Source: Flavobacteriales bacterium
GTDB lineage: Bacteria; Bacteroidota; Bacteroidia; Flavobacteriales_F; PHOS-HE28
Assembly (NCBI GenBank): GCA_019912395.1
Contig: JAIOIH010000086.1
Coordinates: forward strand, 52,522-116,521
DNA: 64,000 nucleotides
Reading direction: 5' to 3'
Part shown: piece after piece, positions 10,101 to 18,000 of the stretch
How the letters are laid out: each line of letters starts with the position of its first letter
Numbering within the stretch: the stretch's first letter is position 1
Position numbers and translations under genes: made by a program
Notes under the pieces: model-generated
Seen by the model: the letters and a program-made list of their open reading frames with translations, nothing else
Database searches by the model: none
What the model was told of the DNA's origin: nothing

Positions 10101-10267
10101 ACCAGCACCCGTTCGCGCATTTCGGCAGCGGCCTTGTTGGTGAAGGTGAGCGCGAGGATGTGGGCATAAGCCGAGGGGTCCGGGCCGCGCAGGGCGAGCA
10201 GCAAGTAGTGCTTCACCAAGGCATGGGTCTTGCCCGCACCTGCGGAGCTGTGGAGGACCGTGAACAT
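7160..10267 (-). CDS. AddA/RecB-like UvrD-family helicase with C-terminal nuclease
   Basis: 1035 residues from the ATG at 10267. An in-frame ATG further upstream was rejected because a TACCTTCG -7 element sits at 10275-10282, just before this start, and because the helicase domain begins at once (FTVLHSSAGAGKTHALVKHY, Walker A at residues 10-14). Superfamily 1 motifs follow in order: LALTFTNKAAAEM, LIDEFQDTS, LLVGDAKQAIYRWRNG, NHRSARSI, VMTVHKAKGLQFPVV and LYVALTRPEQRLY. A RecB-type nuclease closes the protein (RPDRVV, then VLDVKTG). It should unwind and degrade DNA ends at double-strand breaks together with the AddB-like protein at 1155-3902. Unlike a classical addBA operon, the two genes are about 3.3 kb apart. 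Confidence 0.9.
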   Translation of the reverse strand: MFTVLHSSAGAGKTHALVKHYLLLALRGPDPSAYAHILALTFTNKAAAEMRERVLVYLEALASEATLEGAKADVRDSVIREAGITAEELQHRAGAMLSHMLHHWSQVAISTIDAFTRRVVKPFARDLRLDHELRMTTEEAYYRAKAVDLLLEEAGREPALTQVLATTCEQLLEEERSWRPDRPLLELSAQLTKENALEHLATLREMDSAQFIAMHKHLRERIRSFRDRMQKLGRDACVAIQRAGLTEEDLAYKKNGFIGYLRKLSEFDAWLDPSGNVAKTLSSDKWYSGSATLSTKDAIEGLAPMLRNTLEEVDALRGTEMREHAIAVAVMRDLMATASLNSIDQRLEELKREEAVSFFSDLTRKVMQVVQDEPAPFLYERLGEKYGHFLIDEFQDTSLMQWHALLPLVVNALSTGGSVLLVGDAKQAIYRWRNGEARQFVELPRIFRKEQLKDGDGFEAALLRAYMPVEPLARNHRSARSIIAFNNEVTERLKQELDEEERKVYHRHEQTMVREEEGYVEVSCYEKDADAEVGAPWALMVKAVEECLADGFNLGDIAVLVRTKKQGGTASRHLAERGWGVVSPDGLTLGGNPAACAVVGVLAWLQRPSDENAACAAQSIATLLAEADAVDPFSKGTKPQEVLRRWRSSHPLISARLPLVSLICRIAEALGHDPATDAFIMGLVNEANAFSKVGGDDLPGFLEHWDRIASSRSIGGTPGSDAIQVMTVHKAKGLQFPVVIIPEAGRTSRGGAGERVWIATDPALKGPPSALVKMAKPLTDLGIAELDEESRLSKLDELDVLYVALTRPEQRLYISVVGTGNDAFPKALREHLSVAPGDTWTAGQREPKPVKDERAGTPEPPAPFKLTAGSMQRERNLNIRMEAPEGWDPADPDPYRSHGRAVHAILARVNTPKDLPEAVEKESANWGLKPASSAAIGVQLAALLENPALAAFFREGLEVHTESTLLNVDGHAVRPDRVVRDGDVYRVLDVKTGAPSETHKAQVKGYAELLRAVEGKPVEGYLLYVGDGSLIPVET

Positions 10268-10274
10268 GTGCCGC

Positions 10275-10282
10275 CGAAGGTA
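10275..10282 (-). promoter_or_regulatory. -7 element TACCTTCG for the AddA-like gene
   Basis: On the minus strand TACCTTCG ends eight bases before the ATG at 10267. It matches the TAnnTTCG variant of the Bacteroidota -7 element and supports the shorter start. Confidence 0.55.
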
Positions 10283-10366
10283 TCGAACCGGCTGCATGGC
10301 GATCTCGTAATTTCGTACTGGAATGTGAGAGCGACCTCGGACCTCCATCATTCGTCTTCACACAGC

Positions 10367-11137
10367 ATGTGCATGCATAACCCCCTTTTGGCCGGCCTTG
10401 CGCTCGCCTTCGTTCTGTTGCTCGGATCCTGCAGGACGGACCCCGCTGTACCCCCCACGAACAACTCCGGACCGGAGCAGGTCCTGAAGATCACTGTGCG
10501 ACCAACTTGGAACGGTGCTCCGTTCGACAAGACCACGATCCATGCAGCAGCCGGTGATCAACGCATCAAGGTGACCGAGCTCAAATTCTACCTCGCACCG
10601 CTGGAACTCACCAGTGGGGATGAGACACGGCAGCTTTTCGACGCGGACCTTTTCAACGTGACGGACGGTCCATTGTACCGGACCATTTCCGTTCCGGTGG
10701 GCACTTACCAGGGCGTGAAGCTCGGCTTGGGCCTTCCCTACGAGCTCAATCATCGCGACCTGGCCACGATCCCGCCGAACGCACCCACGGGCAACAACAG
10801 CGGAATGTATTGGGAATGGGCCACGATGTACAAATTCGTGATCTTCTCGGGCCGGTTCGACAGCGACCCCGGCGGAACCGGAGAACCGCCGTACACCTTC
10901 GACATCCACACCGGCCTTGACACCTGCTACCGCACCCGGGAGATCCCGTTCGACCTGCACGTTACCACCACCGATACGGCACGGCTCACCATCAATGTGG
11001 ATATTGCACGGTTCTTCACCGACGGGAACCAGGTGCTGGACCTTTCGCAAGGTGCCATCTGGCACGGAATGGAGGACATTAACATCGCGTTGAAGGTGGC
11101 AGACCTGCAGGTGGCGGCGCTGTCCATTGAACCGTAA
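10367..11137 (+). CDS. MbnP-family copper-associated lipoprotein
   Basis: 256 residues. The long open frame upstream is antisense to the AddA-like gene and was discarded. Translation starts at 10367 (or at 10373, two codons later). A lipoprotein signal ends in LLLGSC with the acylated Cys at residue 22. The mature region has MbnP-family features: VTELKFYLAPLEL, VPVGTYQGVKLGLG and the Trp-rich GMYWEWATMYKFVIFSGRF. MbnP proteins were described beside methanobactin genes, where a diheme enzyme (MbnH) converts a Trp to kynurenine and creates a copper site. The next two genes are MbnH-like and overlap in tandem, which strongly supports this reading. The actual substrate Trp here is not identified. 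Confidence 0.85.
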   Translation: MCMHNPLLAGLALAFVLLLGSCRTDPAVPPTNNSGPEQVLKITVRPTWNGAPFDKTTIHAAAGDQRIKVTELKFYLAPLELTSGDETRQLFDADLFNVTDGPLYRTISVPVGTYQGVKLGLGLPYELNHRDLATIPPNAPTGNNSGMYWEWATMYKFVIFSGRFDSDPGGTGEPPYTFDIHTGLDTCYRTREIPFDLHVTTTDTARLTINVDIARFFTDGNQVLDLSQGAIWHGMEDINIALKVADLQVAALSIEP

Positions 11138-12159
11138 TGGTGAGGAGAAGCCATCCGTTGGTCGGATTCTTCCTGCTCGCAGCCCTGCTGGCCGCTTGCG
11201 CAAAAGATGAGGGCGATACCCTGGATGCTGATCGCTCGCTCTTCCCGTTGCATGTCCCCCCGGGATGGCCGGAACCTCCGCTCCGTGAGGATAATCCACT
11301 TACCGTGGCCTCGGTGAAATTGGGCAAGGCCCTATTCTTCGATGAACGACTTTCACTGGGTCGTGGTATTTCCTGCGCTTCCTGCCACCATCCGGACAGG
11401 GCCTTTAGCGACACCGTGGCGCTGAGCTTCGGGGTACATGGCGACGTTGGCATGCGAAATAGTCCGTCCCTGGCGAACGTGGCCTATCACCCGCTCCTGA
11501 TGCGCGATGGTGGTGCACCGACGTTGGAGCAACAGGTTTTCATTCCCTTAATGGATGAAGCGGAGATGGACGTTGATCCGCAACAGGTGGTGGAATCCCT
11601 GCGCGGCGATCCGGTGTTGGCCGCCATGAGCATGCAGGCTTACGGAAAGCCGTTGGACCTGTATGTGCTCACACGTGCATTGGCCAACTACCAGCGCACG
11701 CTGTTGAGCGGGAATTCACGTTACGATCGCTTTCTTCAAGGGGATGCGGCTGCCTTGGACGATGCCGAGGTGCGTGGCATGCAGCTCTTCAGTGGTGCCG
11801 CCAACTGCTCAGTTTGCCATTCCGGATGCGACCTCAGCGATCACGACTTCCACAACGTCGGCATTGCGCTGGACCATGCGGATGATCCGGGACGGCAACG
11901 CATCACCTTGCACCCGGCGGACCGAGGCAAGTTCAAGACACCCACATTGCGCAACATCGCGCTTACCGGACCGTATATGCACGATGGGAGCATGGCCACA
12001 CTGGAGGAAACGATAGAACACTTCAACAGCGGCGGCCTCGCCGACCCGAACAAGGACCCATTGATGACACCGCTGGACCTGACCGCACAAGAGAAACAGG
12101 ACCTTGCCGCATTTTTACGCTCACTCACGGATGAGCGATCTTTGGACCCGGTGCCATGA
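11137..12159 (+). CDS. Diheme cytochrome c peroxidase family protein, MbnH/MauG-like (first copy)
   Basis: 340 residues. Lipoprotein signal MVRRSHPLVGFFLLAALLAAC places the lipid on C21. There are two c-type heme sites, CASCH (C80-H84) and CSVCH (C224-H228). Family landmarks are GKALFFDERLS, SFGVHGDVGMRNSPSL, KFKTPTLRNIALTGPYMHDG and IEHFNSGG. The family includes bacterial cytochrome c peroxidases and MauG/MbnH enzymes that oxidise Trp on a partner protein. The start overlaps the mbnP stop by one base (TAATG), so MbnP is the natural candidate partner. It would act in the periplasm anchored to a membrane. Confidence 0.87.
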   Translation: MVRRSHPLVGFFLLAALLAACAKDEGDTLDADRSLFPLHVPPGWPEPPLREDNPLTVASVKLGKALFFDERLSLGRGISCASCHHPDRAFSDTVALSFGVHGDVGMRNSPSLANVAYHPLLMRDGGAPTLEQQVFIPLMDEAEMDVDPQQVVESLRGDPVLAAMSMQAYGKPLDLYVLTRALANYQRTLLSGNSRYDRFLQGDAAALDDAEVRGMQLFSGAANCSVCHSGCDLSDHDFHNVGIALDHADDPGRQRITLHPADRGKFKTPTLRNIALTGPYMHDGSMATLEETIEHFNSGGLADPNKDPLMTPLDLTAQEKQDLAAFLRSLTDERSLDPVP

Positions 12160-13295
12160 ACCGGAACGCCCTCATCTTTCTTTCCTTGATCACAGGCGTG
12201 CTTGCATCGAGCTCCTGCCGCCGTGACGATCGCGAGCCCGATCCACCGACGAACGTGGGTACACCCTACCACTTGTACATTCCGTCCAACCTGCCGCCAA
12301 TGGACATTCCGGCGGACAATCCACTTACCGTTGAAGGCGTGGCCTTGGGGCGCTTCCTGTTCTACGAGGAAAGGCTGAGCGGGGATAACGGGATGAGCTG
12401 TGCCAGTTGCCACGCCCCTGCGCTCGCCTTCTCCGATGGCAAGTCGGTAAGCAAGGGCATTGACAGCATCGCGGGCAACCGAAGCTCCATGCCCCTGATC
12501 AACTTGGGCTATGGGCAGTTCTTTTTCTGGGATGGTCGTGCGGCCAGTTTGGAGCAGCAGGTCTTGCAGCCGGTGACGAATCCGATCGAAATGCACGAGA
12601 CCTGGCCCAACGCCATGAGCAAGCTGCAGGCGGACGCGGCATATCCCATGTTGTTCGAGCGGGCCTTTGGCACCGATCATATAGACTCCCTGCTGGTGGC
12701 CAAGGCCATCGCGCAATTCATCCGCACGATGGTGAGCGGAACCAGTCCGTTCGACAAGTACAAGCGTGGCGAGGGCACCCTCTCGCCGGATGCGCAGTCG
12801 GGCTTTGATCTGTTCAAGCAAGAGGGCGGTGCCATTGGCCAGATCATTCCCGTGGCGGGCAGCCAGCCCGTGATCGGGCAAGGCGGAGCCGACTGCTTCC
12901 ATTGCCATACTGCGGATGCCGGCCTCTTCACGGATGAGCAGTTCCACAACAATGGCCTGGACGTGACCTTCTCCGACCCCGGCCGCGCAGATGTAACGAA
13001 CGACCCTGCGGACATGGCGAAGTTCAAGACACCGACACTGCGGAACATCATGATCACCGCTCCCTACATGCACGACGGGCGCTTCGCCAACATCAACGAG
13101 GTATTGGACCACTACAATTCCGGCGGACATGCCTCCCCCACGGTGGATCCGTTCATGAAATTCACCGATCCCGACATGGAGCTTGGCCTGACTCCCACCA
13201 AGCGGCAGCAGATCATCGCGTTCCTGAACTCGTTGACCGACGAGGAGTTCCTATCGAACCCGGCGTTCCAGGATCCCGGACCACCGCACTTGTAG
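12156..13295 (+). CDS. Diheme cytochrome c peroxidase family protein, MbnH/MauG-like (second copy)
   Basis: 379 residues, a paralogue of the preceding protein. Lipoprotein signal with C21 (LASSSC). Heme sites are CASCH (C82-H86) and CFHCH (C247-H251). Conserved segments GRFLFYEERLS, KFKTPTLRNIMITAPYMHDGRF and LDHYNSGGH line up with the first copy, and an extra 18-residue insert precedes the second heme. It overlaps the upstream gene by ATGA, so the three genes form one tightly coupled operon. Division of labour between the two peroxidases is not evident. One may modify MbnP and the other may act as an ordinary peroxidase or electron donor. Confidence 0.87.
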   Translation: MNRNALIFLSLITGVLASSSCRRDDREPDPPTNVGTPYHLYIPSNLPPMDIPADNPLTVEGVALGRFLFYEERLSGDNGMSCASCHAPALAFSDGKSVSKGIDSIAGNRSSMPLINLGYGQFFFWDGRAASLEQQVLQPVTNPIEMHETWPNAMSKLQADAAYPMLFERAFGTDHIDSLLVAKAIAQFIRTMVSGTSPFDKYKRGEGTLSPDAQSGFDLFKQEGGAIGQIIPVAGSQPVIGQGGADCFHCHTADAGLFTDEQFHNNGLDVTFSDPGRADVTNDPADMAKFKTPTLRNIMITAPYMHDGRFANINEVLDHYNSGGHASPTVDPFMKFTDPDMELGLTPTKRQQIIAFLNSLTDEEFLSNPAFQDPGPPHL

Positions 13296-13377
13296 AGCGG
13301 GCGTGGGGATGTATCGGAGCGATACCTCACAGACTCTTGTGGATGCGCTCAGGCATCATTCCAAGGAGAACCGGGCA

Positions 13378-14865
13378 TCAGGCCGCTCTGATACCGGCAC
13401 TGGGCCTCCAGCTGTAGCACCGCATGCGATCGTTGAGCACCTCCGGCTTGAAGATGCTCGTACCCAACAGCATGCGGGCACATTCCTGTACCCCTTCGAT
13501 GATGCTCGGATGGGGATGCATGAGCTTGGCGAGCTCGTGGATTCCCGTGCCGGTGGCCATCATCAGGGCCACGGCCTGAATGGCACTGCTGGCGTGCTCC
13601 CCCACGGCACGCATGCCGAGCACCTTCATTTCCGCGTCGTCGGAAACGATCAGTTTGAAGAAGCCGTTCGTGCGGCGCATGGCGATGGCGCGCGCCAGAC
13701 ATGAGTAGTCGATGCGAGCGATGCGGTGCGGAATGTTCCGTGTTCGACAATCCTGTTCGTTGAGGCCCACACCGGCAACCTCGGGGTCGAGGAACATGAT
13801 CGTGCTCACGTTCGCATGGCTGAGCGATCGATCGTGTACGTTCCAGATGCGCTCCACGGCATGTCTGCCTTCCTGTTCTCCGATGTTCACGAGCATGTTC
13901 ACGCCCATCGCATCGCCTACCACATGAATGTGTGGCTGTGATGTAAAGGTCCCGGTGAGCAACACGTTACCGTTGGCATCCATTTCCACTTCGGCCTTGT
14001 TCAGGCCCAATGCGTCCACATTCGCTATCCGGCCCACGGAAAGCAAGGCCTTTTCAACCGCGATCTCATCGGTTCCACCCTGTTCGTACCGCAAGAGGTA
14101 GCGCACGGCATCCGGCTCGGCGGCGATACACTCCAGCCGGGCCTGATGGTGGATGACCACCCCTTTTCGTTCCAAGTTCCTCGCCACGAGTTCGGATACG
14201 TCCTCATCCTCGAAGGGCAGTATCCGTGGTGCGCGATCGATCAGGTGAACCCGGGTGGACCCGAAATTGCTGAAGATGGTGGCGAACTCACAGCCCACCA
14301 CACCCGCGCCGATGATAACGATGCTCTCGGGCAGGTCCTCGATCTGAAAGATGCCATCGCTGGAAAAGATCCTGCGTTCATCCACCGCAATATTGGGCAG
14401 GTTTCTTGGCCGACTGCCCGTGGCGATGATGAAGTGGTCCGCCGACACGGTCGTGCTCGTGCCTTCCCGCGTTACCGAAATTGCATGGGGATCGATGAAC
14501 TCAGCGTGCCCACGAATGTGCTTGAACATCCGACCGGCCTCACCGGGCCGTGCGGCCATCATCTGCATGTGGCAGGAGTAGAGATACTTGCGCTCGAACT
14601 GCGCCTCATTGAGGGTCTTGGTGATCTCTTCCCAGGAAAGTCGGAAGGGTGCGCGATCACGGCCGCGGAGCACCTCGTTGGCCGTTGCCACGCGATGGCT
14701 CAGTTCCCACAAGGTCTTTGAAGCGAGTGCTCCATTGTAGATCCCCGTGCCACCAATACGATCGCGCTCGACAAGTGCTACCCGTTTACCAAGGTCGATG
14801 GCACGCATGGCCGCTGCATATCCTGCAGGCCCGCCGCCGATGACGCAGAGGTCGAAGTTCCCCAT
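13378..14865 (-). CDS. FAD/NAD(P)-dependent oxidoreductase of the soluble transhydrogenase / dihydrolipoamide dehydrogenase type
   Basis: 495 residues from the ATG at 14865 (MGNFDLCVIGGGPAGYAAAMRA). The N-terminal FAD fold is GGGPAG at about residue 10, a second Rossmann fold is VIIGAGVVGCEFA, VVGDA precedes the interface, and the C-terminal dimerisation domain contains HPHPSIIE. In true disulfide reductases a CxxxxC follows the FAD loop. Here the equivalent stretch is GGTGIYNGALASK, with both cysteines absent. That argues against lipoamide or glutathione reduction and fits hydride transfer between NAD(H) and NADP(H), although E. coli SthA still retains one cysteine. The gene is divergent from the large PKD gene, with about 175 bp between starts. 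Confidence 0.8.
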   Translation of the reverse strand: MGNFDLCVIGGGPAGYAAAMRAIDLGKRVALVERDRIGGTGIYNGALASKTLWELSHRVATANEVLRGRDRAPFRLSWEEITKTLNEAQFERKYLYSCHMQMMAARPGEAGRMFKHIRGHAEFIDPHAISVTREGTSTTVSADHFIIATGSRPRNLPNIAVDERRIFSSDGIFQIEDLPESIVIIGAGVVGCEFATIFSNFGSTRVHLIDRAPRILPFEDEDVSELVARNLERKGVVIHHQARLECIAAEPDAVRYLLRYEQGGTDEIAVEKALLSVGRIANVDALGLNKAEVEMDANGNVLLTGTFTSQPHIHVVGDAMGVNMLVNIGEQEGRHAVERIWNVHDRSLSHANVSTIMFLDPEVAGVGLNEQDCRTRNIPHRIARIDYSCLARAIAMRRTNGFFKLIVSDDAEMKVLGMRAVGEHASSAIQAVALMMATGTGIHELAKLMHPHPSIIEGVQECARMLLGTSIFKPEVLNDRMRCYSWRPSAGIRAA

Positions 14866-15041
14866 GTTCCCGTGGTCCAGTCCGTTGTCGGCACTATTAC
14901 GGCCCTCCGCCCGAATTGTTCGTCGCACTGTAGAAGGTTCCCATCGGACCATCAGTACTGCTGAACGGGTGATCCCTTGCCTTGGTCGCAAACTTTCCCC
15001 GAGCGGTATCCAAACCGGTCGGGCTTCCGTACAGATGCACG

Positions 15042-18000
15042 ATGAGATCCCCCATGACCTTCTGGAAAGCCTTGTTCCTATTGGTCAGTGCTATATGCTC
15101 CGCTGCCTCCATGGCTCAATGTCCACAGTTGTTCGACAGCAACGGGGACCCGAGTGATGCACCGGTGTGGATCAGTTGCTCCGGAAACAATTTCACCCTG
15201 ATCATCGGCTCACCCACGGCCACGGGAGCCTATACCATCGATTGGGGGGACGGCAGCGCCCTGCAGAGTGGAGCGGGTCTGACCCCTCCCCAAACCGTGA
15301 GCCATGTCTACGCCGCGGCCGTCGCCGTTTACACGGTCAACTTCACGGATGTCTCCAGTGGCTGCGTGGTTACCGGTACGGTCACGATGGAGAAGAGCAC
15401 CAGCGCCTCGATCCAGATCCCGGTCGGTGGCCTCACCCAAGTATGCGCACCTCAAGCGGTGGACTTCATCAACAGCAGCACCAATACCTCGCCCAATACC
15501 GTGTTCATGTGGAATTTCGGTGATGGCACCACTTGGGAGACCTACGACCATACCAACCTGGGCCAGGTCCTCTCGCACACCTATTTGCCCGGCACCGTAG
15601 GTTGTGAGACCACAGTGCGGTTGAGCGCGGAAAACCAGTGCAATACGCTTCAGGGAGGGCCGAGCATCGCAACGTTCAACCCGATCCGCATCTGGGACCT
15701 CGACACGGCCAACATCTCGCCCAGCGCCACCCTGCTCTGCTGGCCGGACAACGAGGTGACCTACCTCAACACCACCAACAGGAACTGCCTCACCCAAGGC
15801 AACATCTTCCAACGCTACGAGTATTGGAACTTCGGGGATTACTGGGGCGCGGGACACGATTCCATCATCGACTGGACACCCTGGCCGCCCACCTTCCCGC
15901 ACACCATCGCCTATCCCGCGATCGGCACCTATGAGGTGATGATGCTGGACAGCAACTATTGCGGCATCGATACGGCCTATGTGACGATCAACATCGTACC
16001 ACCACCATCGGTGAGCCTAACAGCCAACCCCACGCCAGTGTGCGCGGGCGAACCCGTGAACTTCAACGAGACCACCAACGGAGGGGCCAACTATTTCGAG
16101 TGGGACTTCGATGATGGCAATGGCTTCAACTGGACGTCCGCCGGCGACCAGAGCCATACCTTCAATACGCAAGGCACTTACGACGTGCAGTACGCCGCTA
16201 GCATCCAAGGGGCCACGGCGGGTTGTGCGGACACGGCGGTGGTCACGGTCACCGTATTGCCGAGCCCGACCGCGCAGTTCTCCCTGGACCAGCATGCCGC
16301 ATGTACCTCGCTCACCACGGATCCGACGAACACGAGCATCAACGCCGTGAACTACCTGTGGGACTTCGGTGACGGCACCACCGATGCGCAGTTCGACCCG
16401 CCCCCACACACATACTCCGCGGAAGGGGATTACGTGATCACCCTCACGGCCTCCAACAACCAAGGCTGCGATAACACCGTAACGGACACGGTGCATGTCC
16501 ATGCCGTGCCCCAACCCGTGATCGGCGCACAGAACGTATGTGAAGGGATCCCCGCCCAATTCGCGGACCTCACGGTGACAGCTCCCGGAAATCCGATCGA
16601 GCATTGGCTCTGGGACTTCGGGGATGGAAGTACGGACACCGTGCAAGGTCCCGAACACCTTTATGCCAGCGGTGGAACCTATACCGTGACCCTCACCGTC
16701 ACCACGCCCTATTGCTCGGGAACCGGAACCTCCAGCATCACCGTGGAGCCGAAACCCGTCGCAGCGATCAGTGCCGATCCGATGAACGGTTGCTCGCCAA
16801 TGGACGTGACCTTCAGCAATGCGAGCAGCGGTGCCACGAACTATGTCTGGTACTTCGGTGATGGCGGGAACAGCAATGCCCCCTCCCCTACGCACACCTA
16901 TATGAATCCCGGCACCGTGGACAGTGTGTACACGGCGCGCCTCATTGCCAGCACAGGTTCAGGATGCAGCGACACAGCCACTGCCGTGATCACCGTTGCC
17001 CCGACCGTCCTGGCGATCTTCACCCATGATGCCTATCCGGGCTGCGCTCCGCTCGATGTGAATTTCACCAACAACAGCACCGGTGCGTCCACCTCCCTCT
17101 GGGACTTCGGTGATGGCACCACCAGTACCGAGACATCACCCGCCCACACCTATGTGAATCAATCCGGTGTGCTCCAGGTGATGACCGTAAGCCTCACGGT
17201 GAGCAATTGGGCGGGATGCAGCAGCACCAGCCAACAGAACATCACCGTATACCCGGCACCGAACTTCAGCTTCAGCGCGCAACCGGACAGTGGCTGTACG
17301 CCGCTATTGGTCACCTTCCCATCCGTGCTTGGTGCCGTGAACTATCAATGGGATTTTGGCGATGGAAGCACTGGTGGCGGACCTACACCGCAGCACACCT
17401 ATCTCAACAATACGGACAGTACACTTCACTTCCTGGTAAAGCTGGTGGCCACGAATGCGTTCGGATGCACCGATAGCACCTCCGGTGTGATCGTGGTGCA
17501 TCCCTCTCCGGTGGCGCAGTTCAACCTCGGTGCCTCCACGGGATGCCATCCCTTGGTCACCACGCTGACCAATGCTTCGCAAGGGGCTAGCAGTTACCAT
17601 TGGTCCTATGGGGATGGACAGTCCTCCGATACGCTGGCACTGGTCCATGGCCATGGCTGGTACAACTATTCCGGACCGGGAGCGAGCTCCTATCCGGTAT
17701 CCCTCACCGCCACCTCGGATCATGGCTGCACCAACACGGCCACATCCACCGTGCAGGTCTATCCTCAAGTGAATGCGGTATTCGTCGCGGACAGTGCGGG
17801 ATGCTCTCCAATGAATCCCCACTTCGTGAACCTGAGCACCGGGGCGAGCAGTTACCTCTGGACCTTCGGGGACGGTGGCGGAAGCGTGTCCACGAATCCG
17901 TCACACAGCTACAACCACAACGGCCTGGCGGATACCCTGTTCCACCCCGTGTTGATCGCGAACTCACCGTTCGGTTGCAGCGATACGGCCACGGCCACGG

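Noticed and set aside
8252..11137. A 961-codon open frame on the plus strand
   Set aside because: Most of it is antisense to the AddA-like gene. Only the last 256 codons (from 10367) form the real MbnP lipoprotein gene with a signal peptide.
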